This document shows, piece after piece, positions 44,175 to 53,559 of a stretch of 64,000 nt of DNA. How positions within the stretch are numbered: the first letter of the stretch is position 1; each line of letters opens with the position of its first letter. The position numbers were made by a program, and so were the translations under genes. The notes beneath the pieces were generated by a model. The model did not search any database. It saw only the letters and a list, made by a program, of their open reading frames with translations, and was not told where the DNA came from. This DNA is from Ligilactobacillus saerimneri DSM 16049 (GTDB lineage Bacteria > Bacillota > Bacilli > Lactobacillales > Lactobacillaceae), in the NCBI RefSeq assembly GCF_000423265.1, contig NZ_AUHQ01000001.1, positions 62,001 to 126,000 of the forward strand. The letters are read 5' to 3'.

Positions 44175-45962
44175 TTACTTTTTGCGTTCCTTTATCAAGC
44201 TCGCTTTAATCACTTGGGCTACCTTTTGTGATATCCCTAAAGCTTCAATCTCCGCTAGTGGTGCTTCGGCTATTTTATTGAGAGACCCGTATTCTTTCAA
44301 GAGTTTAATCCTTGTTTTGGGGCCAACACCTGGGATCAACTCTAGACGTGAAGCCAACGAATTCTTGCTATGGGTTTGCCGGTGGAAAGTGATGGCAAAA
44401 CGGTGTACTTCATCCTGAATTCGTTGCAAAAGATAAAAACCCTCGCTTTGACGGTCTAAAGCCAACTTTTTGCCAGTAGCATCCATTAAATCAGCTGTTT
44501 TGTGCTTGTCATTTTTTACCATCCCTGCAACCGGAATTGCTACTCCTAATTGGTTATGCAAAACATCCACCGCTGCCTCGACCTGGACGATTCCTCCATC
44601 CATTAAAATCAGGTCGGGGAGATTTTTCTTCTCTTTTAATAAGCGACTGTACCGGCGGTAAATCACTTCCCGCGTACTTTGCGCTTCATCCGCATGGTTT
44701 TGGACAGTTTGTAACTTATATTTACGATACTCTGTTTTTTCCGGACGCCCATCAACAAAGCACACCATGGCTGAGACCGGATCAACACCTTGAATATGCG
44801 AATGGTCAAATGCTTCAATCCTATGTCCATGCGGCAACCCGAGTGCTGTCATTACTTCGTTCATTGCCCCCACAGTTTTACGGTCATCAAGCTCCATGAG
44901 ACGGAACTTATCTTCTAAAGTTAACCGGGCATTCTTTTCTGCCATTTCAAGCAACGAACGCTTCTGTCCCCGCTGGGGGGTCCGGACTGGCACCGCAAGG
45001 ATATCCGTCAAGATCTGCCGCTCTACCTCTTTAGCCACCAAAATTTCCTTTGGCAATACGTGATTCTTTTGCTGATAAAACTGCAAAATGAACGTTGCTA
45101 GTTCTGACTCAGGATCATCGATACATGGAAACAGGCGTTTTTCTCTTTTCATCAAGCGTGCCTGACGAATAAAGAAAATCTGAATTGAGATCCATCCCTT
45201 ATCCATGTAGTAGCCAAAAATATCCCGCGGGGTATTATCTCGTGAAATAATCTTTTGCTTTTCAACAGTTTGCTCAATATAGTTGATTTGGTCACGCAGT
45301 TCGGCTGCTCGTTCGTATTCAAGGTTAGCTGCTGCCTGGGTCATTTTCTTTTCCAAATCATGTTTAATTCGCCCAACGTTACCATTTAAAAAGGATTTTA
45401 TCTTGGCAATTTGACGTTCATACTCTGCTGCGGGCACTTCCCGAAAACAAGCACCTAAACACTGACCCATGTGGTAATACAGACAGGGACGTTTCTGATA
45501 TCCATTGCACCGACGCAATGGATATACTTTTTCCAACAAGTGCATTGTCTCCGTAGCTGCGTACACATTGGGATAGGGACCAAAATAATAGCCACCATCT
45601 TTTCTAATTTGACTCACAATTTTGAGCTGCGGATCTTTTTCGTTAGTAATTTTAATATAGGGATAACCTGTTCCATCCTTCAACCGGATGTTGTAATACG
45701 GTTTGTACTTCTGAATAAGTGTGATTTCAAGTAAAAATGCTTCTTTATTGGTCGAAGTCACAATAGTTTCAAAGTCACGTATTTCTGCAACGAGGGCTGC
45801 CCACTTACCTTCATGGGAACTCTTAAAATAAGAGCGGACTCGGTTTTTTAAATTTTTAGCTTTACCGACATAAATCACATGCGCATTAATGTCTTTCATA
45901 ATGTAGCATCCCGGTAAGTCCGGTAATAATTTTAATTTATTTTCAATATGGCGAGTAGCCAC
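44175..45962 (-). CDS. uvrC: UvrABC excinuclease subunit C
   Basis: Makes both incisions in nucleotide excision repair. The N-terminal GIY-YIG nuclease is GCYIMKDINAHVIYVGKAKNL (about 15-35). The UVR segment is MTQAAANLEYERAAELRDQI, followed by the RNase H-like endonuclease (EAFDHSHIQGVDPVSAMV, DLILMDGGIVQVEAA) and tandem helix-hairpin-helices (ELIPGVGPKTRIKLL). The 595 residues are normal. It stands alone between the transporter operon and obg. Confidence 0.97.
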   Translation of the reverse strand: MATRHIENKLKLLPDLPGCYIMKDINAHVIYVGKAKNLKNRVRSYFKSSHEGKWAALVAEIRDFETIVTSTNKEAFLLEITLIQKYKPYYNIRLKDGTGYPYIKITNEKDPQLKIVSQIRKDGGYYFGPYPNVYAATETMHLLEKVYPLRRCNGYQKRPCLYYHMGQCLGACFREVPAAEYERQIAKIKSFLNGNVGRIKHDLEKKMTQAAANLEYERAAELRDQINYIEQTVEKQKIISRDNTPRDIFGYYMDKGWISIQIFFIRQARLMKREKRLFPCIDDPESELATFILQFYQQKNHVLPKEILVAKEVERQILTDILAVPVRTPQRGQKRSLLEMAEKNARLTLEDKFRLMELDDRKTVGAMNEVMTALGLPHGHRIEAFDHSHIQGVDPVSAMVCFVDGRPEKTEYRKYKLQTVQNHADEAQSTREVIYRRYSRLLKEKKNLPDLILMDGGIVQVEAAVDVLHNQLGVAIPVAGMVKNDKHKTADLMDATGKKLALDRQSEGFYLLQRIQDEVHRFAITFHRQTHSKNSLASRLELIPGVGPKTRIKLLKEYGSLNKIAEAPLAEIEALGISQKVAQVIKASLIKERKK

Positions 45963-46082
45963 ACCTACTCCTCCTCTCTGTTATTTTCTACAATTGATAT
46001 TATAACTTATTCCCCCGTAAACACCGCCTAAAACGCTAATCCCGCTCCATATTGCGTAACCCGTTAACTAATATTTTAGACA

Positions 46083-46126
46083 ACAAAAAAGATGGAAAAT
46101 AATGGTCCACCACGATTTTCCATCTT
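46083..46126 (-). terminator. Terminator of the glnQ transporter operon
   Basis: AAGATGGAAAAT / ATTTTCCATCTT perfect 12-base arms with a T run on the minus strand, about 50 bases after the ATPase stop. Confidence 0.88.
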
Positions 46127-46174
46127 ATTTCATTTACCTTAATTGATGCCGACTATCTGTACTACGCTTTGTCC

Positions 46175-46912
46175 CTAATACAGAACCTTCTTCAAAAATT
46201 CTTGGGCCCGTGCTGTCTTAGGAGCGGCAAAAAATTCTTCTGGCGTAACATCTTCTTGAATGTTCCCGTCTGCTAAAAACCAAATTTTATCCGCCACTTC
46301 TTTAGCAAATCCCATTTCATGGGTAACAATCACCATCGTCATCCCACTATTGGCTAAGTCCTTCATTACTTTCAGAACTTCACCTACCATTTCGGGATCC
46401 AGCGCACTAGTTGGCTCATCAAATAAAATCACATCCGGATCCATAGCCAAAGTCCGCGCAATCGCCACCCGTTGTTGTTGTCCCCCGGATAAACTTTGAG
46501 GGAACTGATCTTTTTTATCTAACAGACCAACCTTAGCCAAGAGTTTTTCTGCTTTCTTTGTAGCAGCTGCATCAGTGGTCCCTTTAACTTTAATCTGTGC
46601 AATTTTCACATTATCAAGCACACTCATATTAGGAAACAAATTAAAACTTTGGAACACCATTCCCATTTTTTCCCGTAATTGATTGAGGTCTTGGTCCTTA
46701 GCCTGCGTAATATCTTGGCCTTCAAAGAGGATTTGCCCCGCAGTTGCTTGTTCTAACTGGTTAAAACACCGCAACAGCGTACTCTTTCCCGCACCAGAAG
46801 GACCAATGATACAAACCACTTCCCCCTGCTTGACTTCTTGGTTAATTCCATCGAGGACAGCTGTCTGTCCATATACTTTTTTTAAATTTTTAATTTCAAT
46901 CAAGTTAGGCAT
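46175..46912 (-). CDS. glnQ: Polar amino-acid ABC transporter ATP-binding protein (GlnQ-like)
   Basis: Powers amino-acid uptake. Walker [19 protein letters not shown]-loop [15 protein letters not shown], signature [15 protein letters not shown], Walker [16 protein letters not shown] and the H-loop VTHEMGFA are all present. The 245 residues are normal. Its start overlaps the permease stop by 8 bases. Substrate is probably glutamine or another polar amino acid, inferred from family only. Confidence 0.94.
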   Translation of the reverse strand: MPNLIEIKNLKKVYGQTAVLDGINQEVKQGEVVCIIGPSGAGKSTLLRCFNQLEQATAGQILFEGQDITQAKDQDLNQLREKMGMVFQSFNLFPNMSVLDNVKIAQIKVKGTTDAAATKKAEKLLAKVGLLDKKDQFPQSLSGGQQQRVAIARTLAMDPDVILFDEPTSALDPEMVGEVLKVMKDLANSGMTMVIVTHEMGFAKEVADKIWFLADGNIQEDVTPEEFFAAPKTARAQEFLKKVLY

Positions 46913-48398
46913 GGTTCATTTTCCTTTCTACGTGATTTAAGATCTTGGAAAGAGTGAAGGTTAAGACGAAGTAAATCAACATTGTTACGAACAGTGGTGC
47001 AACCCCCTTGTACGTAGCTGATTGGACTAGTTGTGTTTGATACATCAAGTCAGCAACCCCAATAACTGAAACAATCGAACTTTCCTTGATTAAAGTAATA
47101 AATTCATTCCCTAAGGCAGGCCAGATATTTTTCAACGCTTGAGGCAAGATCACATACCGGTAAGCCTTTGCTTGTGACATCCCTAAACTTCTTGCCGCTT
47201 CAGTTTGTCCCACAGGAATGGAATCGATCCCGGAACGAATGATCTCGGCAACATAGGCCGCAGAATTCAACGAGGTAGCAATGATCCCGGCTACCAGTGC
47301 TGGCATACTTTGGATTACCGCCCCGATTCCGAAGTAAACAAACATCACTTGCACCATCAACGGTGTTCCTCTGACAAACTCAATATATGCTACTGCCAAA
47401 TAATGAATAACCTTGTTGTGGGCTAACCGCATGATCGCTAATAATGTCCCTAAAATCACACCAAAGAATACTGAAACGATTGTAATGATTAAGGTATATT
47501 CCACCCCTTTGGCAAAATAAGTCCAATAGTCAACCATCTTATTTTCTTTAGTCGATTGTGTCATGTACTTACTTGCCTGGGGAATGTATTCACTCGTAAT
47601 CAAATCTTTTTGCTTAATCTTAGCGATCGTCTTGTTCGCTGAAGCAACCAAACTATCTGCACCCTTGTCAAAAGCCATAGCATACCCGGTTTGATCCTTG
47701 TCAACGATGAAATGTGGATCCATAGTGGTCAAATCAGGATTGTTTTCTGCATATGCCTTGGCTGTTGGGTAGTCCATTGCCACGCCATCAACCTTATTTG
47801 ATTTAAGAGCGATAACAAGATTATTTAACTTAGCCAATCCTTTAACTTGGGCTTTAGGCATTTGTTTTTTCACCAAGTCATAAAGTAATGACCCCGTTTG
47901 GGCTCCAACTTTCTTACCATCAAATGAAGCTGCATTCTTGTATTCACTTGCGGTCCGTTTGTTGATTAGAATCACTTGCTTACCTGAGTAATACAAATCG
48001 GTGAAGTCAACATTCTTTCTTCTTTCAGGAGTAGGATTGATCCCCGAAATAGTTGCGTCGATTTTATGGGTTTCTAAAGCCACCAGTAGGGAGTCAAAGT
48101 CCATATTTTTAATTTCTAATTTAACCCCCATGTCCTTGGCTACTTGCTTAGCAATCTCAATATCCATCCCAACGTATTCAGTTTTACCCCCAACCTTGGC
48201 AGTAAACTCATACGGTGGATAATCGGCACTCACACCAACGACTAATTTCCCCCGCTTTTTAACGGCAGCCAATGACTCCGTTGCTTCCTTAGTTGAGCTC
48301 TGATCATTCGTTGCTGCCTTGGCTGTGCTAGCCAATGGCGCCACAATACAACTCAGAGTAATAAACAATGCTAATATTAGTTTTACGAATCTTTTCAT
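46905..48398 (-). CDS. glnP: Fused amino-acid-binding protein and permease
   Basis: One polypeptide with a signal peptide ([18 protein letters not shown]), a family 3 solute-binding domain (about 45-270; [32 protein letters not shown]) and a C-terminal HisM/GlnP-type permease ([42 protein letters not shown]). The frame is open to 48422, but the ATG at 48398 follows GGGAGA and gives a proper signal peptide; 497 residues. Such fusions are common in Lactobacillales. It pairs with glnQ. Confidence 0.92.
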   Translation of the reverse strand: MKRFVKLILALFITLSCIVAPLASTAKAATNDQSSTKEATESLAAVKKRGKLVVGVSADYPPYEFTAKVGGKTEYVGMDIEIAKQVAKDMGVKLEIKNMDFDSLLVALETHKIDATISGINPTPERRKNVDFTDLYYSGKQVILINKRTASEYKNAASFDGKKVGAQTGSLLYDLVKKQMPKAQVKGLAKLNNLVIALKSNKVDGVAMDYPTAKAYAENNPDLTTMDPHFIVDKDQTGYAMAFDKGADSLVASANKTIAKIKQKDLITSEYIPQASKYMTQSTKENKMVDYWTYFAKGVEYTLIITIVSVFFGVILGTLLAIMRLAHNKVIHYLAVAYIEFVRGTPLMVQVMFVYFGIGAVIQSMPALVAGIIATSLNSAAYVAEIIRSGIDSIPVGQTEAARSLGMSQAKAYRYVILPQALKNIWPALGNEFITLIKESSIVSVIGVADLMYQTQLVQSATYKGVAPLFVTMLIYFVLTFTLSKILNHVERKMNHA

Positions 48399-48438
48399 GG
48401 CATTCTCCCATTCCTTGTACAAATAATTTATGATATGA

Positions 48439-48466
48439 ATTATACACCAAACGAATAATTATGCAA
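48439..48466 (-). promoter_or_regulatory. Promoter of the amino-acid transporter operon
   Basis: TTGCAT (48461-48466), 16-base spacer, TATAAT (48439-48444) on the minus strand, about 40 bases before the permease start. Confidence 0.75.
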
Positions 48467-48569
48467 CGTTTATTTGCATTTTATCACTTTTTATACAAAT
48501 AAGGACGTTGCTTTTCCTAAGTAAAGCTGTTATTCTAGGCACAACAACATTGGGCAAGGAAGTGAACTT

Positions 48570-48710
48570 ATGGGACTCAAGATTAATCGGCAAAATAATT
48601 TAGAAAAGCTTTTTGATAAATTCGCTATCGATCCTGACAAAAAGATCGACCTTCCTGAAAAGGATTCGGATAAGAAAAAGCAACCAGCACAAAAAGCTGA
48701 TAAAAAATAA
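48570..48710 (+). CDS. 46-residue charged protein, possible SPJ_0845-like family
   Basis: Short plus-strand gene beginning MGLKINRQNNLEKLFDKFAI and ending in a Lys/Glu/Asp/Gln-rich disordered tail (KDSDKKKQPAQKADKK). An AAGGAAG site precedes the ATG by about 7 bases, and a strong terminator follows the stop by 7 bases, so it is very likely a real gene. The N-terminal motif recalls small lactic acid bacteria proteins of the SPJ_0845 kind; this is recollection, not a search. Function unknown. Confidence 0.7.
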   Translation: MGLKINRQNNLEKLFDKFAIDPDKKIDLPEKDSDKKKQPAQKADKK

Positions 48711-48717
48711 CTACGCG

Positions 48718-48773
48718 AAAGGCAGCTATCACGAAACACTAGGTCACTAGTAGTTCGTGGTAGCTGCCTTTTT
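48718..48773 (+). terminator. Terminator of the 46-residue gene
   Basis: AAAGGCAGCTATCACGAA pairs with TTCGTGGTAGCTGCCTTT, with a T run on the plus strand. It also lies just beyond the minus-strand mazG-like gene. Confidence 0.85.
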
Positions 48774-48782
48774 AGCTAAATA

Positions 48783-49085
48783 TTATTTATCGGGCGCAAA
48801 ACCATTTGGATAACGCTTGTTTAAAGTATCGATATTATTTTGCGCAACTTCATCGAAAGGAATATCAGCCCACTCTGCAATCTGTGATAAGTACCAGAGT
48901 ACATCGCCCATTTCGTGAACCATCTGTGCTCGGTCTAGTTTCTTCCCTTTAAAAGTGTAATCCTTGATCAAATTGATCAACTGGCCACTTTCGGCTGATA
49001 ATCCCATTGCACAATTAGTTAGCACTTGTTCTGTCCCGTAAAGTGTGCGGTTTGCTGCCTTTTGATACTCATTAAATTCCATCAT
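48783..49085 (-). CDS. MazG-like nucleotide pyrophosphohydrolase
   Basis: A 100-residue single MazG/NTP-PPase domain, likely hydrolysing nucleoside triphosphates as house-cleaning. Motifs: MGLSAESGQLINLIKDY and MVHEMGDVLWYLSQIA. The first motif usually reads ExGE; here the second Glu is Gln (ESGQ), which could weaken metal binding. It follows engB after 8 bases. Confidence 0.85.
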   Translation of the reverse strand: MMEFNEYQKAANRTLYGTEQVLTNCAMGLSAESGQLINLIKDYTFKGKKLDRAQMVHEMGDVLWYLSQIAEWADIPFDEVAQNNIDTLNKRYPNGFAPDK

Positions 49086-49093
49086 GCTGCCTC

Positions 49094-49684
49094 CTACTTA
49101 ACGCCTGTTTGTTTTTCAATCCAAGCCCATACATCGTCTTTTCCCGTCTTGTCAACTGCTGAGAACAAAACAACTTGATCAGCTTGACGGAGAGCTAAGC
49201 CTTTTCTAATCTGGCTAACACAACGATTACGCCGACTCTTAGGGACTTTATCCACCTTAGTTCCAACGACCAGCAACGGCAAATCATAGTAATGCAAAAA
49301 ATCTACCATCTGCTTGTCTAACTTAGTCGGTTCATGGCGTGCATCAACAAGTGTTACTACCCCACGTAACGGCTGCCGTTCAGAAAAGTATGTTTCAATC
49401 ATACGCGCCCATTTTTCCCGTTCTTTTTGAGAAACTTTGGCATAACCATAGCCTGGAACATCAACGAAGAATAATTTTGACTCGATATCATAGAAATTCA
49501 ACGTTTGCGTCTTTCCCGGTTGGCTTGATGTCCGCGCATAATTACGCCGGTTGATGAGCACGTTGGTAAGTGATGATTTACCAACATTAGAACGCCCTGC
49601 AAACGCAACTTCTGGAAAGCCATCTTTAGGGTATTGATCCGGGCGCACTGCACTGATCCGGAGGTTTACATTATTGACTTGCAT
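49094..49684 (-). CDS. engB: Ribosome biogenesis GTP-binding protein EngB/YsxC
   Basis: Essential GTPase for 50S assembly. The G1 motif is AFAGRSNVGKSSLTNVL, G3 FVDVPGYGYAKVS and G4 GTKVDKV. The 196 residues are normal. It lies upstream of a mazG-like gene in the same direction; the rpmF terminator separates it from L32. Confidence 0.96.
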   Translation of the reverse strand: MQVNNVNLRISAVRPDQYPKDGFPEVAFAGRSNVGKSSLTNVLINRRNYARTSSQPGKTQTLNFYDIESKLFFVDVPGYGYAKVSQKEREKWARMIETYFSERQPLRGVVTLVDARHEPTKLDKQMVDFLHYYDLPLLVVGTKVDKVPKSRRNRCVSQIRKGLALRQADQVVLFSAVDKTGKDDVWAWIEKQTGVK

Positions 49685-49762
49685 ATAACTCCACTCCTTT
49701 TATTCGCCTTATCATTTTACCATGGAAAAACACTTATTTTGCCTTAAAGTAAGAAAAATAAA

Positions 49763-49795
49763 ATAGCACCCTGAACCTTCCGTCCAGGATGCTAT
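49763..49795 (-). terminator. Terminator of yceD-rpmF
   Basis: ATAGCATCCTG / CAGGGTGCTAT stem with a TTTTATTTTT tail on the minus strand, about 45 bases after the L32 stop. Confidence 0.8.
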
Positions 49796-49838
49796 GCTAA
49801 AACTCGCAAGGGCCATGGTCCCTAGTGAACTTTAGAAA

Positions 49839-50015
49839 TTACTTTGCATCAACAACTTGCTTGTCACCATAGTAACCGCAGTTTGCGCAAACGTGGTGTG
49901 ACTTACGTAATTCACCACAGTTTGGGCATGCAGACATGCCAGGAACTTGCAACTTGTAGTGTGTCCGACGTAATCTCTTACGTGTCTTTGATGTTCTACG
50001 TGCTGGTACAGCCAT
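49839..50015 (-). CDS. rpmF: 50S ribosomal protein L32
   Basis: A 58-residue protein starting [20 protein letters not shown], with the zinc ribbon CPNC...CANC (Cys30, 33, 43, 46). I translated it from the minus strand with a GGGAGGG ribosome binding site. It follows yceD, the classic partner of rpmF. Confidence 0.96.
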   Translation of the reverse strand: MAVPARRTSKTRKRLRRTHYKLQVPGMSACPNCGELRKSHHVCANCGYYGDKQVVDAK

Positions 50016-50083
50016 TGAGTTTCCCTCCCTTAATTAAAATCTTCAACAAGAAGAATTTTACTGATCTTTAATCAATTTTGCAA

Positions 50084-50632
50084 CTAATCATCCGTTGTGG
50101 CAAAAAAATCTTTCAGTTTTGCTAAACGGGGATCAATTTGATCCTTCTTTTTTTGTGTGTCGGTTTGGTCCTCAACTTCAACCTGCCACCCCTCACCTTG
50201 TTCAAGCTGGGCAACACCTTCCGCCTCGGCAACCGTTAAAACCTGCATCGGAATTTGCAATAAAATATTGTCGCAAATAACTGGTTGGAGATCAACATAA
50301 TCATCATCTAATACGATAACTACGTCATCGCCTTCAAACTCGTCTACCTTTTGTTTTTCAAACTTACTCAAGTAATGTTCGGTAAAATCAAAAGATAAGT
50401 TGAGAGTAACAGGAGTTAGGGAACGAGTTGATGGAACAACCAAAGAAACTTCAACTTTAGCATAAACAACAATCCCAAAACGATCATTGGTAAAGAAACC
50501 ATCTACCGTGACGGCAGAGACATCTTGAATATCTGCTCGCTTAGCCTTTAATTGTTCAGTTAAATCAATTGTTTCTTTGAAAGATAAGGGTTCAGCACCC
50601 GTTCGCCGTAACTCATTTAACGACCACTTCAT
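50084..50632 (-). CDS. YceD family (DUF177) protein
   Basis: A 182-residue protein of the DUF177 family, linked to 23S rRNA processing or ribosome assembly because it sits next to rpmF in most bacteria. The family core DFTEHYLSKF is visible, as is DGDD-like acidic DEFEGDDVVIVLDDDYVDL. It precedes rpmF by about 70 bases. Confidence 0.9.
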   Translation of the reverse strand: MKWSLNELRRTGAEPLSFKETIDLTEQLKAKRADIQDVSAVTVDGFFTNDRFGIVVYAKVEVSLVVPSTRSLTPVTLNLSFDFTEHYLSKFEKQKVDEFEGDDVVIVLDDDYVDLQPVICDNILLQIPMQVLTVAEAEGVAQLEQGEGWQVEVEDQTDTQKKKDQIDPRLAKLKDFFATTDD

Positions 50633-50708
50633 GCTTATTTCCTCCTAATGCAACATGATTGATTATACCTGTCGACGCAACCTTTGTCAATGCTTTTTCC
50701 TTGACACC

Positions 50709-51854
50709 TCAAACGCCTATTCTGATGGGCGCTCGCCGCATATCTTGTTCTTGATAGTTGAACATTTGATAAACTTTGCCCACACGGTAATCCAGGGATA
50801 ACAAGGTCTTTTTCAGCTCCTTGTTGACATTAGTCACTACGGGCCACGCTATTTTTTTCTTCTGGATTGATAGGTAATTTTGTCCCGTCCGGTTAAAGCC
50901 TAGGATCCGCACAAAGGGATGGGCCCAGGCTTGTTCTACTTCAGCCGTACTGATATTCAAAACAGTAGCCAGTGCTAACCGTGATAACCGCGTATAAGTG
51001 AAGCGTTTAGTTTTTACTTTTTTAAGCCAGGCATCAAAATCAAGCGATACCGGAGCTAGTTGCAACTGCTCTTGCATCCGGTATTGAATACCTTCAGCCA
51101 TTCCATAAATCGTGGCTAATTGCTTAGGCGTCGCTGTCAACAAACGGTATCGAAGCAAGGGCCACAGATTTGCCCAAGTAACACTAGTTTCCTGCTTAAT
51201 ATCCATCCATGTTTGTGCACCCACAAATTTTTTGACCATATCAGGTTCGTGGATATTTTGGCGAATGGCCGTCGCACTGGCGATATGGCCCCCAGTAGGA
51301 AGCTTTTGATCATGATAGCCAGCTGCTTGGCGCTGAATGGGTACCAGGTTTAAAGTAGGCGCAAGTGCTAAAGCAGCCCGCGCATACGCCAACCCCAATA
51401 AGTCATTGGGCTGGGTGATTTCAAAACCCACGGCTTCCTTGACTGCCTGCTGATACAATGCAGCATACGAGATATTATATCGTTGATAATCCCAAGTAAG
51501 ATCTTGACTCTTTTGAGCTAGATCTTTGAAATCATAGTTACTATGCTCCGCTCCAAAAACCAGATTCTCAACTCCCAATTGCTGCAATACTGCCACTCCA
51601 CTCTGGGCAAACCGATCAGCTGGCTGCATACACAAACCAAAGGGAATCTCGACTACTAAATCGGCACCTGCCTGCAAGGCTTCGCGAGCCCGTACCCACT
51701 TGTCAAAGCAAGCTGGTTCCCCCCGCTGTAAATAGTTGCCACTCATAGCAATAACCAGGGTTGTGGCGGGAAAATGTTCCTTAACCCAATTGATTTGATA
51801 TTGGTGTCCATTATGAAATGGATTGTATTCTGCAATTATTCCCGTTGCGTGCAT
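50709..51854 (-). CDS. tmcAL: tRNA(Met) cytidine acetate ligase
   Basis: Adenylates acetate and forms N4-acetylcytidine at the wobble base of elongator tRNA-Met. HIGH-type motif in TGIIAEYNPFHNGHQYQI and the family block VIAMSGNYLQRGEPA are present, as is the nucleotidyltransferase ending. The 381 residues are normal. It is the last gene of the yqeG-to-tmcAL cluster and follows the methyltransferase. Confidence 0.93.
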   Translation of the reverse strand: MHATGIIAEYNPFHNGHQYQINWVKEHFPATTLVIAMSGNYLQRGEPACFDKWVRAREALQAGADLVVEIPFGLCMQPADRFAQSGVAVLQQLGVENLVFGAEHSNYDFKDLAQKSQDLTWDYQRYNISYAALYQQAVKEAVGFEITQPNDLLGLAYARAALALAPTLNLVPIQRQAAGYHDQKLPTGGHIASATAIRQNIHEPDMVKKFVGAQTWMDIKQETSVTWANLWPLLRYRLLTATPKQLATIYGMAEGIQYRMQEQLQLAPVSLDFDAWLKKVKTKRFTYTRLSRLALATVLNISTAEVEQAWAHPFVRILGFNRTGQNYLSIQKKKIAWPVVTNVNKELKKTLLSLDYRVGKVYQMFNYQEQDMRRAPIRIGV

Positions 51855-51862
51855 TGCCCCTC

Positions 51863-52597
51863 CTATTTTTCACAGACAAAAAACCACCGGTTAGTATCAG
51901 CCTGTGGCTCTGCCCTACCGAAGTCAGCGCTCACATGCACATGCTTAAAGCCCGCATGTTTGAGCATCGCCCGGTACTTGTCTAATGAATATGTCCGTTG
52001 ATAATGTGTCTCAGTTAACTTTTCATACCGTCCATCGTTATCTCTGACAAAAAAAGTCAACTCGTGAATAACACTCGCAGGCACGTCACCATGGTAACTT
52101 TCCCACATAAATGCTGTCTTCTCATCTTGATAGTTATACATATAGTCGGCGTAACCGACATCAGTTTGATAAGGGGTGATTACGTCAAATAAAAACTTAC
52201 CACCAGCATTTAAATGCTGACAAACCTCTAACATGGCTTGTTGAACCTCAGCTTCATCTGCCAAATAACAAAGTGAATCAGCAAAACAGACCACACAGTC
52301 ATAAAGCGGTAGGTCCTGTAAATTCAGCATATTACCAGCAATCAATGGCAAATCAAGTTGGGCTTCTTGAGCATGCATCGCTGCTAATGCCAACATTTCT
52401 TCCGATAAGTCCAACCCCGTTACGTGTTGGTACCCTGCTTGTTTAAGTTTAACCGCTTGTCGTCCAGACCCACAGGCTAAGTCCAGTAAGTTGGCTGTGG
52501 TTGGGATCTGAGAACGTTTAACAAAATCCAACCAGTGTTCATACATAGTTGGATCCATTAAGTTATCGTATAATTGTGCAAAAGTTGTATATATCAA
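51863..52597 (-). CDS. Class I SAM-dependent methyltransferase
   Basis: A 244-residue Rossmann-fold methyltransferase: SAM motif LLDLACGSGRQAVKLKQAG and YDCVVCFADSLCYL. It matches the YqeM position in the Bacillus yqeG-yqeM cluster, downstream of rsfS. The substrate is unknown. Adjacent genes abut without a gap, so it is translated with them. Confidence 0.88.
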   Translation of the reverse strand: MIYTTFAQLYDNLMDPTMYEHWLDFVKRSQIPTTANLLDLACGSGRQAVKLKQAGYQHVTGLDLSEEMLALAAMHAQEAQLDLPLIAGNMLNLQDLPLYDCVVCFADSLCYLADEAEVQQAMLEVCQHLNAGGKFLFDVITPYQTDVGYADYMYNYQDEKTAFMWESYHGDVPASVIHELTFFVRDNDGRYEKLTETHYQRTYSLDKYRAMLKHAGFKHVHVSADFGRAEPQADTNRWFFVCEK

Positions 52598-52951
52598 TTA
52601 TTTCAACCATGCGCTGATATCTACCCGATCAGCGTCCGCCCAGAATTTTTCTAAATTATAGAATTTCCGCGTTTCTTCTTTGAAGACGTGAACAATCACA
52701 TCTCCCAAGTCCAACAGCACCCAGTTAGCTTCATTCTTACCTTCGATATCACGAACTGTTCCACCTTGGGCACTAACTTCTTCATCAATAGCTTCAGCAA
52801 TAGCCTTAACCTGTCGGTCAGATGTTGCCTGAGTAATTACAAAATAATCAGCTAAAATACTAATTTTTTGAACATCCAAAGCAACTGTATCCTCTGCTCG
52901 CTTACTGTCGGCTGCTTTAACGACTGTTTCTAATAACTCTTTACTGTTCAT
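52598..52951 (-). CDS. rsfS: Ribosomal silencing factor RsfS
   Basis: Binds L14 and blocks subunit joining in poor growth. A 117-residue RsfS domain: DTVALDVQKISILADYFVITQATSDRQV and WVLLDLGDVIVHVF. It follows yqeK and precedes the methyltransferase in the conserved cluster. Confidence 0.95.
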   Translation of the reverse strand: MNSKELLETVVKAADSKRAEDTVALDVQKISILADYFVITQATSDRQVKAIAEAIDEEVSAQGGTVRDIEGKNEANWVLLDLGDVIVHVFKEETRKFYNLEKFWADADRVDISAWLK

Positions 52952-52959
52952 ATATCCTC

Positions 52960-53559
52960 CTATTTTTTCCCTGCTACCCAGCGATTATATGTCAGAATAG
53001 CTTGCGGATAGACTGGCTTATTCTGTTCCATCAAAAATTGAATTGTATGCTTAGTTTCAAAACTCACTGCTTGGTCCAAATCGGTTGCTGCTAACTTCCG
53101 CGCCTGTTCAACACCAGGGAAAGAACGTCCTGCTTCGATATAATCAGCTACATAGACAATCTTGTCCAAAGTAGTCATCGTGACAGCACCAACAGTATGA
53201 CGTCTAATAGCATTTAAAATTTCCTCATCGGTAACATGTAATTCAGTTTTCACCATTTCAGCACCAACTACACCGTGCCAGATGAAATTCCCCCACCGTA
53301 ATAAATCCGGATCCAGATGGTATGCTTTAATAGCTGCAATAAAGTCCTCTGCTGATCGTTCTTTAGTATAGTCATGCAGAAGGGCTGCCACACTAGCTTT
53401 TTCTACTGAACATCCATTCTGTTCTGCTAATTTGATTGCTGCTTGTTCAACTCCCAGCACATGCTGAAAACGGTGGTCTGAAAGAACTTCGCGCAACCGT
53501 GCAACCAACTCTGCCCGTGTTCCGGGATAAATATTTTCCTGATAAACAATCTCTTTCAT
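52960..53559 (-). CDS. yqeK: HD-domain Ap4A hydrolase (YqeK)
   Basis: Symmetrical diadenosine tetraphosphate hydrolase of the HD superfamily; metal ligands appear in HRFQHVLGVEQAA, ALLHDYTKER, WHGVVGAEM and IVYVADYIEAGR. The 199 residues are normal. Its start overlaps the nadD stop. Confidence 0.93.
   Translation of the reverse strand: MKEIVYQENIYPGTRAELVARLREVLSDHRFQHVLGVEQAAIKLAEQNGCSVEKASVAALLHDYTKERSAEDFIAAIKAYHLDPDLLRWGNFIWHGVVGAEMVKTELHVTDEEILNAIRRHTVGAVTMTTLDKIVYVADYIEAGRSFPGVEQARKLAATDLDQAVSFETKHTIQFLMEQNKPVYPQAILTYNRWVAGKK

Noticed and set aside
44537-44899. 120-codon plus-strand frame
   Set aside because: Lies entirely antisense within uvrC.
46905-48398. Fusion of binding protein and permease as a novelty
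   Set aside because: This fusion is well known in Lactobacillales glutamine-type transporters.
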